Shown here: positions 11,501-24,019 of the stretch, in pieces
Layout of the letters: every line of letters begins with the position of its first letter
Numbering within the stretch: position 1 is the first letter of the stretch
Assembly: GCF_051014685.1 (NCBI RefSeq)
Contig: NW_027478536.1
Coordinates: 1,027,800 to 1,091,799, forward strand
DNA: 64,000 nt
Source: Ptiloglossa arizonensis
Taxonomy: Eukaryota; Arthropoda; Insecta; Hymenoptera; Colletidae
Direction of reading: 5' to 3'
The notes under the pieces: model-generated
The model's input: the letters and a program-made list of their open reading frames with translations, nothing else
Told to the model about the DNA's origin: nothing
The model's database searches: none
Position numbers and translations under genes: made by a program

Positions 11501-12351
11501 CTGAAAGTAGAAACTCGCCCGGTAACAATGGTGTGTGTACTTTTCCCCTAGGCCATTGTAGTTATTGGTTTCGGGAATCAGACTTGCGAATATTTTGATG
11601 GTTTCTCAACCATTCCTTAACTTCTAACTCCCATATCTCGCGAACGGATTGACGATCTCGAGAAATTCCTGTTGCATCTGAATGTAGAAACTCGCCCGAT
11701 TACACTGTTGTGTGTACTTTTCCCCTAGGCCATTCCAGTTATTGGTTTCGAGTATCAGACCAGCGAAAATTTTGATGGTTTATCAACCATTCCTTAACTT
11801 CAAACTCCCATATCTCGCGAACAGATTGACGAACTCGAGAAATTCCTGTTGCATCTGAAAGTAGAAACTCGCCCGATTACAATGGTGTGTGTACTTTTCC
11901 CCTAGGCCATAGTAGTTATTGGTTTCGAGTATCAGACTTGCGAAAATTTTGATGGTTGCTCAAGCGTTCCTTAACTTCAAACTCCCATATCTCGCGAACG
12001 GATTGACGAACTCGAGAAATTCCTGTTGCATCTGAAATTAGAAACTCGCACGATTACAGAGGTATGTGTATTCTTCCCCTAGGCCTTTGTAGTTATTGTT
12101 TTCGGGAATCAGGCTTGCGAAAATTTTGATGGTTTCTCAACCATTCCTTAACATCTGACTCCCATATCTCGCGAACGGATTGACGAACTCGAGAAGGTCC
12201 TGTTGCATCTGAAAGTACAAAGGCGCCCGATTACATTGGTGTGTGTACTTTTCCGCTAGGCCATTCCAGTTATTGGTTTCGAGTATCAGACCAGAGAAAA
12301 TTTTGATGGTTTCTCAGCCATTCCTTAACTTCGAACTCACATATCTCGCGA
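8531..12351. repeat. 12-monomer periodicity (about 2,124 bp), two imperfect units
   Basis: 8531-9166 matches 10655-11290 (offset 2,124 bp, one C/T difference noticed), and about 9536-10226 matches 11661-12351 (offset 2,125 bp). The intervening monomers differ, as if one unit was partly replaced. 9731-10782 within this interval is the copy of 1-1052. Markers include CCCATAGTAG after GCCCTAG, CATCTGGAGGTAG, TATTAGTTTCGAG (8907 and 11031), GATGGTTTATCAACC and TACAAAGGCG (10091 and 12216). Confidence 0.85.
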
Positions 12352-13353
12352 ACAGATTGACGAACTCGAGAAATTCCTGTTGCATCTGAAAGTAGAAACT
12401 CGCCCGATTACAATGGTGTGTGTACTTTTCCCCTAGGCCATAGTAGTTATTGGTTTCGAGTATCAGACTTGCGAAAATTTTGATGGTTGCTCAAGCGTTC
12501 ATTAACTTTTAAACTCCCATATCTCGCGAACGGATTGACGATCTCGAGAAATTCCTGTTGCATCTGAAAGTAGAAACTCGCCCGATTACAATGGTGTGTG
12601 TACTTTTCCCGTAGGCCATTCCAGTTATTGGTTTCGAGTATCAGACCAGCGAAAATTTTGATGGTTTCTCAACCATTCCTTAACTTCAAACTCCCATATC
12701 TCGCGAACAGATTGACGAACTCGAGAAATTGCTGTTGCATCTGAAAGTAGAAACTCGCCCGATTACAATGGTGTGTGTACTTTTCCCCTAGGCCATAGTA
12801 GTTATTGGTTTCGAGTATCAGACTTGCGAAAATTTTGATGGTTGCTCAAGCGTTCCTTAACTTCAAATTCCCATATCTCGCGAACGGATTGACGAACTCG
12901 AGAAATTCCTGTTGCATCTGAAAGTAGAAACTCGCCCGATTACACTGTTGTGTGTACTTTTCCCTAGGCCATTCCAGTTATTGGTTTCGAGTATCAGACC
13001 AGCGAAAATTTTGATGGTTTCTTAACCATTCCTTAATTTCAAACTCCCATATCTCGCGAACGGATCGACGAACTCGAGGAATTCGTGTTGCATCTGAAAG
13101 TAGAAACTCGCCCGATTACAGCGGTATGTTTATTTTTCCCCTATGCCTTTGTAGTTATTGGTTTCGAGTATCAGACATGCGAAAATTTTGATGGTTTCTT
13201 AACCATCCCTTAACTTCGAACTCCCATATCTCGCGAACGGATTGACGAACTCGAGAAATTCCTGTTGCATCTGAAATTAGAAACTCGCCCGATTACAACT
13301 GTATGTGTATTTTTCCCCTATGCCTTTGTAGTTATTGGTTTCGAGTATCAGAA
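11332..13353. repeat. About 11-monomer block repeated at 14695-16715
   Basis: Matches at a constant offset of 3,363 bp (19 monomers) with a few substitutions, for example near 11444 and 11617. TACAAAGGCG at 12216 and 15579 and CGACGAACTCGAGG at 13066 and 16429 confirm the offset. Since the 14.2-19.2 kb region is itself duplicated, the same block appears again from about 17,173 and, in part, from 19,676. Confidence 0.88.
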
Positions 13354-14713
13354 TTGCGAAAATTTTGATGGTTTCTCAACCATTCCTTAACTTCAAACTC
13401 CCATATCTCGCGAACGGATTGACGAACACGAGAAATTCCTATTGCATCTTTAAGCAGAAACTCGCCCGATTTCAACGGAATGTGTACTTTTCCCCTAGGC
13501 AATTCCAGTTATTGGTTTCGGGTATCAGACTTGCGAAAATTTTGATGGTTTCTTAACAATTCCTTATCTTCAACTTCCCATATTTCGCGAACGAATTGAC
13601 GAACTCGAGAAATTCCTGTTGCATCTGAAAGCAGAAACTCGCCCGATTACAATGGTGTGTGTATTTTTCCCCTAGGCCATAGTAGTTATTGGTTTCGAGT
13701 ATCAGACTTGCGAAAATTTTGATGGTTTCTCACCCATTCCTTAACTTCGAACTCCCATATCTCGCGAATGGATTGACGAACTCGAGAAATTCCTGTTGCA
13801 TCTGAAAGTAGAAACTCGCCCGATTACAACGGTATGTGTATTTCTCCCCTAGGCCATTGTAGTTATTGGTTTCGAGTATCAGACATGCGAAAATTTTGAT
13901 GGTTTCTTAACCATCCCTTAACTTCGAACTCCCATATCTCGCGAACGGATTGACGAACTCGAGAAATTCCTGTTGCATCTGAAATTAGAAACTCGCCCGA
14001 TTACAACTGTATGTGTATTTTTCCCCTATGCCTTTGTAGTTATTGGTTTCGAGTATCAGAATTGCGAAAATTTTGATGGTTTCTCAACGATTCCTTAACT
14101 TCAAACTCCCATATCTCGCGAACGGATTGACGAACACGAGAAAAACCTATTGCATCTGAAAGCAGAAACTCGCCCGATGACAATGGTATGTGTATTTTTC
14201 CCCTAGGCCTTTGTAGTTATTGGTTTCGAGTATCAGACTTGCGAAAATTTTGATGGTTTCTCAACCATTCCTTAACTTCGAATTCCCATATCTCGCGAAC
14301 GGATTGACGAACTCGAGAAATTCGTGTTGCATCTGAAAGTAGAATCCCGCACGATTACAACGGCATGTGTATTTTTCCCCTAGGCATTTTTAGTTATTGG
14401 TTTCGGGAATCAGACATGCGAAAATTTTGATGGTTTCTCAACCATTCCTTAACTTAAATCTCCCATATCTCGCGAACGAATTGACGAGTTCGAGAAATTC
14501 TTGTTGCATCTGAAAGCAGAAACTCGCCCGATTACAACGGTATGTGTATTTTTCCCCTAGGCCTTGTAGTTATTGGATTCGGGAATCAGACTTGCGAAAA
14601 TTTTGATGGTTGCTCAACCATTCCTTAACTTCAAACTCCCATATCTCGCGAACGGATTGACGAACTCGAGAAATTGCTGTTCCATCAGAAAGTTGAAACT
14701 CGCCCGATTACAA
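11711..14713. repeat. 3.0-kb block (17 monomers), left copy
   Basis: Matches 19676-22678 at a constant 7,965 bp (45 monomers) over 3,003 bp; I noticed only two differences (12157 and 12275). It carries all distinctive monomers of the region: TTTATCAACC, TACAAAGGCG, CATTAACTTTTAAAC, ACTTTTCCCTAGGCC with one C lost, CGACGAACTCGAGG, TTTAAGCAG, TTATCTTCAAC, CGAGAAAAACC and GGCATTTTTAG. Confidence 0.93.
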
Positions 14714-17700
14714 TGGTGTGTGTACTTTTCCCCTAGGCCATAGTAGTTATTGGTTTCGAGTATCAGACTTGCGAAAATTTTGATGGTTGCTCAAGCGTTC
14801 ATTAACTTTTAAACTCCCATATCTCGCGAACGGATTGACGAACTCGAGAAATTCCTGTTGCATCTGAAAGTAGAAACTCGCCCGGTAACAATGGTGTGTG
14901 TACTTTTCCCCTAGGCCATTGTAGTTATTGGTTTCGGGAATCAGACTTGCGAATATTTTGATGGTTTCTCAACCATTCCTCAACTTCTAACTCCCATATC
15001 TCGCGAACGGATTGACGATCTCGAGAAATTCCTGTTGCATCTGAATGTAGAAACTCGCCCGATTACACTGTTGTGTGTACTTTTCCCCTAGGCCATTCCA
15101 GTTATTGGTTTCGAGTATCAGACCAGCGAAAATTTTGATGGTTTATCAACCATTCCTTAACTTCAAACTCCCATATCTCGCGAACAGATTGACGAACTCG
15201 AGAAATTCCTGTTGCATCTGAAAGTAGAAACTCGCCCGATTACAATGGTGTGTGTACTTTTCCCCTAGGCCATAGTAGTTATTGGTTTCGAGTATCAGAC
15301 TTGCGAAAATTTTGATGGTTGCTCAAGCGTTCCTTAACTTCAAACTCCCATATCTCGCGAACGGATTGACGAACTCGAGAAATTCCTGTTGCATCTGAAA
15401 TTAGAAACTCGCACGATTACAGAGGTATGTGTATTCTTCCCCTAGGCCTTTGTAGTTATTGTTTTCGGGAATCAGGCTTGCGAAAATTTTGATGGTTTCT
15501 CAACCATTCCTTAACATCTAACTCCCATATCTCGCGAACGGATTGACGAACTCGAGAAGGTCCTGTTGCATCTGAAAGTACAAAGGCGCCCGATTACATT
15601 GGTGTGTGTACTTTTCCGCTAGGCCATTCCAGTTATTGGTTTCGAGTATCAGACCAGAGAAAATTTTGATGGTTTCTCAGCCATTCCTTAACTTCGAACT
15701 CACATATCTCGCGAACAGATTGACGAACTCGAGAAATTCCTGTTGCATCTGAAAGTAGAAACTCGCCCGATTACAATGGTGTGTGTACTTTTCCCCTAGG
15801 CCATAGTAGTTATTGGTTTCGAGTATCAGACTTGCGAAAATTTTGATGGTTGCTCAAGCGTTCATTAACTTTTAAACTCCCATATCTCGCGAACGGATTG
15901 ACGATCTCGAGAAATTCCTGTTGCATCTGAAAGTAGAAACTCGCCCGATTACAATGGTGTGTGTACTTTTCCCGTAGGCCATTCCAGTTATTGGTTTCGA
16001 GTATCAGACCAGCGAAAATTTTGATGGTTTCTCAACCATTCCTTAACTTCAAACTCCCATATCTCGCGAACAGATTGACGAACTCGAGAAATTGCTGTTG
16101 CATCTGAAAGTAGAAACTCGCCCGATTACAATGGTGTGTGTACTTTTCCCCTAGGCCATAGTAGTTATTGGTTTCGAGTATCAGACTTGCGAAAATTTTG
16201 ATGGTTGCTCAAGCGTTCCTTAACTTCAAATTCCCATATCTCGCGAACGGATTGACGAACTCGAGAAATTCCTGTTGCATCTGAAAGTAGAAACTCGCCC
16301 GATTACACTGTTGTGTGTACTTTTCCCTAGGCCATTCCAGTTATTGGTTTCGAGTATCAGACCAGCGAAAATTTTGATGGTTTCTTAACCATTCCTTAAT
16401 TTCAAACTCCCATATCTCGCGAACGGATCGACGAACTCGAGGAATTCGTGTTGCATCTGAAAGTAGAAACTCGCCCGATTACAGCGGTATGTTTATTTTT
16501 CCCCTATGCCTTTGTAGTTATTGGTTTCGAGTATCAGACATGCGAAAATTTTGATGGTTTCTCAACCATCCCTTAACTTCGAACTCCCATATCTCGCGAA
16601 CGGATTGACGAACTCGAGAAATTCCTGTTGCATCTGAAATTAGAAACTCGCCCGATTACAACTGTATGTGTATTTTTCCCCTATGCCTTTGTAGTTATTG
16701 GTTTCGAGTATCAGACTTGCGAAAATTTTGATGGTTTCTCAACCATTCCTTAACTTCGAATTCCCATATCTCGCGAACGGATTGACGAACTCGAGAAATT
16801 CGTGTTGCATCTGAAAGTAGAATCCCGCACGATTACAACGGCATGTGTATTTTTCCCCTAGGCATTTTTAGTTATTGGTTTCGGGAATCAGACATGCGAA
16901 AATTTTGATGGTTTCTCAACCATTCCTTAACTTAAATCTCCCATATCTCGCGAACGAATTGACGAGTTCGAGAAATTCTTGTTGCATCTGAAAGCAGAAA
17001 CTCGCCCGATTACAACGGTATGTGTATTTTTCCCCTAGGCCTTGTAGTTATTGGATTCGGGAATCAGACTTGCGAAAATTTTGATGGTTGCTCAACCATT
17101 CCTTAACTTCAAACTCCCATATCTCGCGAACGGATTGACGAACTCGAGAAATTGCTGTTCCATCAGAAAGTTGAAACTCGCCCGATTACAATGGTGTGTG
17201 TACTTTTCCCCTAGGCCATAGTAGTTATTGGTTTCGAGTATCAGACTTGCGAAAATTTTGATGGTTGCTCAAGCGTTCATTAACTTTTAAACTCCCATAT
17301 CTCGCGAACGGATTGACGAACTCGAGAAATTCCTGTTGCATCTGAAAGTAGAAACTCGCCCGGTAACAATGGTGTGTGTACTTTTCCCCTAGGCCATTGT
17401 AGTTATTGGTTTCGGGAATCAGACTTGCGAATATTTTGATGGTTTCTCAACCATTCCTCAACTTCTAACTCCCATATCTCGCGAACGGATTGACGATCTC
17501 GAGAAATTCCTGTTGCATCTGAATGTAGAAACTCGCCCGATTACACTGTTGTGTGTACTTTTCCCCTAGGCCATTCCAGTTATTGGTTTCGAGTATCAGA
17601 CCAGCGAAAATTTTGATGGTTTATCAACCATTCCTTAACTTCAAACTCCCATATCTCGCGAACAGATTGACGAACTCGAGAAATTCCTGTTGCATCTGAA

Positions 17701-19193
17701 AGTAGAAACTCGCCCGATTACAATGGTGTGTGTACTTTTCCCCTAGGCCATAGTAGTTATTGGTTTCGAGTATCAGACTTGCGAAAATTTTGATGGTTGC
17801 TCAAGCGTTCCTTAACTTCAAACTCCCATATCTCGCGAACGGATTGACGAACTCGAGAAATTCCTGTTGCATCTGAAATTAGAAACTCGCACGATTACAG
17901 AGGTATGTGTATTCTTCCCCTAGGCCTTTGTAGTTATTGTTTTCGGGAATCAGGCTTGCGAAAATTTTGATGGTTTCTCAACCATTCCTTAACATCTAAC
18001 TCCCATATCTCGCGAACGGATTGACGAACTCGAGAAGGTCCTGTTGCATCTGAAAGTACAAAGGCGCCCGATTACATTGGTGTGTGTACTTTTCCGCTAG
18101 GCCATTCCAGTTATTGGTTTCGAGTATCAGACCAGAGAAAATTTTGATGGTTTCTCAGCCATTCCTTAACTTCGAACTCACATATCTCGCGAACAGATTG
18201 ACGAACTCGAGAAATTCCTGTTGCATCTGAAAGTAGAAACTCGCCCGATTACAATGGTGTGTGTACTTTTCCCCTAGGCCATAGTAGTTATTGGTTTCGA
18301 GTATCAGACTTGCGAAAATTTTGATGGTTGCTCAAGCGTTCATTAACTTTTAAACTCCCATATCTCGCGAACGGATTGACGATCTCGAGAAATTCCTGTT
18401 GCATCTGAAAGTAGAAACTCGCCCGATTACAATGGTGTGTGTACTTTTCCCGTAGGCCATTCCAGTTATTGGTTTCGAGTATCAGACCAGCGAAAATTTT
18501 GATGGTTTCTCAACCATTCCTTAACTTCAAACTCCCATATCTCGCGAACAGATTGACGAACTCGAGAAATTGCTGTTGCATCTGAAAGTAGAAACTCGCC
18601 CGATTACAATGGTGTGTGTACTTTTCCCCTAGGCCATAGTAGTTATTGGTTTCGAGTATCAGACTTGCGAAAATTTTGATGGTTGCTCAAGCGTTCCTTA
18701 ACTTCAAATTCCCATATCTCGCGAACGGATTGACGAACTCGAGAAATTCCTGTTGCATCTGAAAGTAGAAACTCGCCCGATTACACTGTTGTGTGTACTT
18801 TTCCCTAGGCCATTCCAGTTATTGGTTTCGAGTATCAGACCAGCGAAAATTTTGATGGTTTCTTAACCATTCCTTAATTTCAAACTCCCATATCTCGCGA
18901 ACGGATCGACGAACTCGAGGAATTCGTGTTGCATCTGAAAGTAGAAACTCGCCCGATTACAGCGGTATGTTTATTTTTCCCCTATGCCTTTGTAGTTATT
19001 GGTTTCGAGTATCAGACATGCGAAAATTTTGATGGTTTCTTAACCATCCCTTAACTTCGAACTCCCATATCTCGCGAACGGATTGACGAACTCGAGAAAT
19101 TCCTGTTGCATCTGAAATTAGAAACTCGCCCGATTACAACTGTATGTGTATTTTTCCCCTATGCCTTTGTAGTTATTGGTTTCGAGTATCAGA
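14207..19193. repeat. Tandem 14-monomer duplication (2,478-bp unit)
   Basis: Unit 1 is about 14207-16684 and unit 2 about 16685-19162, with the match running on to 19193 (14207-16715 equals 16685-19193). I noticed one difference over about 2.5 kb (16562 C versus 19040 T). Markers ATTTTTAG at 14386 and 16864 and TACAAAGGCG at 15579 and 18057 give exactly 14 x 177 bp. This is the largest direct tandem duplication in the window. Confidence 0.93.
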
Positions 19194-21805
19194 ATTGCGA
19201 AAATTTTGATGGTTTCTCAACCATTCCTTAACTTCAAACTCCCATATCTCGCGAACGGATTGACGAACACGAGAAATTCCTATTGCATCTTTAAGCAGAA
19301 ACTCGCCCGATTTCAACGGAATGTGTACTTTTCCCCTAGGCAATTCCAGTTATTGGTTTCGGGTATCAGACTTGCGAAAATTTTGATGGTTTCTTAACAA
19401 TTCCTTATCTTCAACTTCCCATATTTCGCGAACGAATTGACGAACTCGAGAAATTCCTGTTGCATCTGAAAGCAGAAACTCGCCCGATTACAATGGTGTG
19501 TGTATTTTTCCCCTAGGCCATAGTAGTTATTGGTTTCGAGTATCAGACTTGCGAAAATTTTGATGGTTTCTCACCCATTCCTTAACTTCGAACTCCCATA
19601 TCTCGCGAATGGATTGACGAACTCGAGAAATTCCTGTTGCATCTGAAAGTAGAAACTCGCCCGATTACAACGGTATGTGTACTTTTCCCCTAGGCCATTC
19701 CAGTTATTGGTTTCGAGTATCAGACCAGCGAAAATTTTGATGGTTTATCAACCATTCCTTAACTTCAAACTCCCATATCTCGCGAACAGATTGACGAACT
19801 CGAGAAATTCCTGTTGCATCTGAAAGTAGAAACTCGCCCGATTACAATGGTGTGTGTACTTTTCCCCTAGGCCATAGTAGTTATTGGTTTCGAGTATCAG
19901 ACTTGCGAAAATTTTGATGGTTGCTCAAGCGTTCCTTAACTTCAAACTCCCATATCTCGCGAACGGATTGACGAACTCGAGAAATTCCTGTTGCATCTGA
20001 AATTAGAAACTCGCACGATTACAGAGGTATGTGTATTCTTCCCCTAGGCCTTTGTAGTTATTGTTTTCGGGAATCAGGCTTGCGAAAATTTTGATGGTTT
20101 CTCAACCATTCCTTAACATCTAACTCCCATATCTCGCGAACGGATTGACGAACTCGAGAAGGTCCTGTTGCATCTGAAAGTACAAAGGCGCCCGATTACA
20201 TTGGTGTGTGTACTTTTCCGCTAGGCCATTCCAGTTATTGGATTCGAGTATCAGACCAGAGAAAATTTTGATGGTTTCTCAGCCATTCCTTAACTTCGAA
20301 CTCACATATCTCGCGAACAGATTGACGAACTCGAGAAATTCCTGTTGCATCTGAAAGTAGAAACTCGCCCGATTACAATGGTGTGTGTACTTTTCCCCTA
20401 GGCCATAGTAGTTATTGGTTTCGAGTATCAGACTTGCGAAAATTTTGATGGTTGCTCAAGCGTTCATTAACTTTTAAACTCCCATATCTCGCGAACGGAT
20501 TGACGATCTCGAGAAATTCCTGTTGCATCTGAAAGTAGAAACTCGCCCGATTACAATGGTGTGTGTACTTTTCCCGTAGGCCATTCCAGTTATTGGTTTC
20601 GAGTATCAGACCAGCGAAAATTTTGATGGTTTCTCAACCATTCCTTAACTTCAAACTCCCATATCTCGCGAACAGATTGACGAACTCGAGAAATTGCTGT
20701 TGCATCTGAAAGTAGAAACTCGCCCGATTACAATGGTGTGTGTACTTTTCCCCTAGGCCATAGTAGTTATTGGTTTCGAGTATCAGACTTGCGAAAATTT
20801 TGATGGTTGCTCAAGCGTTCCTTAACTTCAAATTCCCATATCTCGCGAACGGATTGACGAACTCGAGAAATTCCTGTTGCATCTGAAAGTAGAAACTCGC
20901 CCGATTACACTGTTGTGTGTACTTTTCCCTAGGCCATTCCAGTTATTGGTTTCGAGTATCAGACCAGCGAAAATTTTGATGGTTTCTTAACCATTCCTTA
21001 ATTTCAAACTCCCATATCTCGCGAACGGATCGACGAACTCGAGGAATTCGTGTTGCATCTGAAAGTAGAAACTCGCCCGATTACAGCGGTATGTTTATTT
21101 TTCCCCTATGCCTTTGTAGTTATTGGTTTCGAGTATCAGACATGCGAAAATTTTGATGGTTTCTTAACCATCCCTTAACTTCGAACTCCCATATCTCGCG
21201 AACGGATTGACGAACTCGAGAAATTCCTGTTGCATCTGAAATTAGAAACTCGCCCGATTACAACTGTATGTGTATTTTTCCCCTATGCCTTTGTAGTTAT
21301 TGGTTTCGAGTATCAGAATTGCGAAAATTTTGATGGTTTCTCAACCATTCCTTAACTTCAAACTCCCATATCTCGCGAACGGATTGACGAACACGAGAAA
21401 TTCCTATTGCATCTTTAAGCAGAAACTCGCCCGATTTCAACGGAATGTGTACTTTTCCCCTAGGCAATTCCAGTTATTGGTTTCGGGTATCAGACTTGCG
21501 AAAATTTTGATGGTTTCTTAACAATTCCTTATCTTCAACTTCCCATATTTCGCGAACGAATTGACGAACTCGAGAAATTCCTGTTGCATCTGAAAGCAGA
21601 AACTCGCCCGATTACAATGGTGTGTGTATTTTTCCCCTAGGCCATAGTAGTTATTGGTTTCGAGTATCAGACTTGCGAAAATTTTGATGGTTTCTCACCC
21701 ATTCCTTAACTTCGAACTCCCATATCTCGCGAATGGATTGACGAACTCGAGAAATTCCTGTTGCATCTGAAAGTAGAAACTCGCCCGATTACAACGGTAT
21801 GTGTA
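17552..21805. repeat. Tandem 12-monomer duplication (2,124-bp unit)
   Basis: 17552-19675 is followed directly by 19676-21799, and the match ends at about 19681/21805. I noticed one difference in the unit (18116 T versus 20240 A). TTTATCAACC at 17621 and 19745 and TACAAAGGCG at 18057 and 20181 are exactly 12 x 177 bp apart. It overlaps the 14-monomer duplication, which shows that the two events were nested in time. Confidence 0.93.
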
Positions 21806-22678
21806 TTTCTCCCCTAGGCCATTGTAGTTATTGGTTTCGAGTATCAGACATGCGAAAATTTTGATGGTTTCTTAACCATCCCTTAACTTCGAACTCCCAT
21901 ATCTCGCGAACGGATTGACGAACTCGAGAAATTCCTGTTGCATCTGAAATTAGAAACTCGCCCGATTACAACTGTATGTGTATTTTTCCCCTATGCCTTT
22001 GTAGTTATTGGTTTCGAGTATCAGAATTGCGAAAATTTTGATGGTTTCTCAACGATTCCTTAACTTCAAACTCCCATATCTCGCGAACGGATTGACGAAC
22101 ACGAGAAAAACCTATTGCATCTGAAAGCAGAAACTCGCCCGATGACAATGGTATGTGTATTTTTCCCCTAGGCCTTTGTAGTTATTGGTTTCGAGTATCA
22201 GACTTGCGAAAATTTTGATGGTTTCTCAACCATTCCTTAACTTCGAATTCCCATATCTCGCGAACGGATTGACGAACTCGAGAAATTCGTGTTGCATCTG
22301 AAAGTAGAATCCCGCACGATTACAACGGCATGTGTATTTTTCCCCTAGGCATTTTTAGTTATTGGTTTCGGGAATCAGACATGCGAAAATTTTGATGGTT
22401 TCTCAACCATTCCTTAACTTAAATCTCCCATATCTCGCGAACGAATTGACGAGTTCGAGAAATTCTTGTTGCATCTGAAAGCAGAAACTCGCCCGATTAC
22501 AACGGTATGTGTATTTTTCCCCTAGGCCTTGTAGTTATTGGATTCGGGAATCAGACTTGCGAAAATTTTGATGGTTGCTCAACCATTCCTTAACTTCAAA
22601 CTCCCATATCTCGCGAACGGATTGACGAACTCGAGAAATTGCTGTTCCATCAGAAAGTTGAAACTCGCCCGATTACAA
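19676..22678. repeat. 3.0-kb block (17 monomers), right copy
   Basis: Second copy of 11711-14713. Its left edge coincides with the junction of the 12-monomer tandem duplication at 19676, so one recombination joint serves both relationships. To the right of 22678 it continues into the block shared with 8171-8599 (up to 22759), which shows that another exchange joined these types. Confidence 0.92.
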
Positions 22679-24019
22679 CTGTGTGTGTATTTTTCCCCTG
22701 GGCCTTTGTAGTTATTGGTTTCGGGAATCAGACTTGCGAAAATTTTGATGGTTGCTCAAGCGTTCCTTAACTTCAAACTCCCATATCTCGCGAACGGATT
22801 GACGAACTCGAGAAATTCCTGTTGCATCTGGAGGTAGAAACTCGCCCGATTACAGTGGTGTGTGTACTTTTCCCCTAGGCCATAGTAGTTATTGGTTTCG
22901 AGTATCAGACTTGCGAAAATTTTGATGGTTTCTCACCCATTCCTTAACTTCGAACTCCCATATCTCGCGAACGGATTGACGAACTCGAGAAATTGCTGTT
23001 GCATCTGAAAGTAGAAACTCGCCCGATTACAATGGTGTGTGTACTTTTCCCCTAGGCCATAGTAGTTATTGGTTTCGAGTATCAGACTTGCGAAAATTTT
23101 GATGGTTGCTCAAGCGTTCATTAACTTCAAACTCCCATATCTCGCGAACGGATTGACGAACTCGAGAAATTCCTGTTGCATCTGAAAGTAGAAACTCGCC
23201 CGGTAACAATGGTGTGTGTACTTTTCCCCTAGGCCATTGTAGTTATTGGTTTCGGGAATCAGACTTGCGAATATTTTGATGGTTTCTCAACCATTCCTTA
23301 ACTTCTAACTCCCATATCTCGCGAACGGATTGACGATCTCGAGAAATTCCTGTTGCATCTGAATGTAGAAACTCGCCCGATTACAATGGTGTGTGTACTT
23401 TTCCCGTAGGCCATTCCAGTTATTGGTTTCGAGTATCAGACCAGCGAAAATTTTGATGGTTTCTCAACCATTCCTTAACTTCAAACTCCCATATCTCGCG
23501 AACAGATTGACGAATTCGAGAAATTGCTGTTGCATCTGAAAGTAGAAACTCGCCCGATTACAATGGTGTGTGTACTTTTCCCCTAGGCCATAGTAGTTAT
23601 TGGTTTCGAGTATCAGACTTGCGAAAATTTTGATGGTTGCTCAAGCGTTCATTAACTTCAAACTCCCATATCTCGCGAACGGATTGACGAACTCGAGAAA
23701 TTCCTGTTGCATCTGAAAGTAGAAACTCGCCCGGTAACAATGGTGTGTGTACTTTTCCCCTAGGCCATTGTAGTTATTGGTTTCGGGGATCAGACTTGCG
23801 AATATTTTGATGGTTTCTCAACCATTCCTTAACTTCTAACTCCCATATCTCGCGAACGGATTGACGATCTCGAGAAATTCCTGTTGCATCTGAATGTAGA
23901 AACTCGCCCGATTACACTGTTGTGTGTACTTTTCCCCTAGGCCATTCCAGTTATTGGTTTCGAGTATCAGACCAGCGAAAATTTTGATGGTTTATCAACC
24001 ATTCCTTAACTTCAAACTC
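22679..24019. repeat. Trimer duplication (531 bp) and flanking monomers
   Basis: 22985-23384 matches 23516-23915 at 531 bp (3 monomers) with one difference noticed (23254 region, GGGAATC versus GGGGATC). Markers are CTCGCCCGGTAACAATGG at about 23195 and 23726 and GAATATTTTGATGG. The flanks, 22760-22984 and 23916-24019, are ordinary monomers of the 8.5-12 kb types. Confidence 0.87.

Noticed and set aside
13460..13485. CENP-B-box-like match on the minus strand (CCCGATTTCAACGGA)
   Set aside because: Compared with the nine essential bases of the mammalian box, ordinary monomers match 6-7 and this variant 8. A 7-of-9 match is expected about 0.5 times by chance in 177 bp on two strands, and with hundreds of variants an 8-of-9 match is not surprising. 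The better match is a minority form, not the conserved state.
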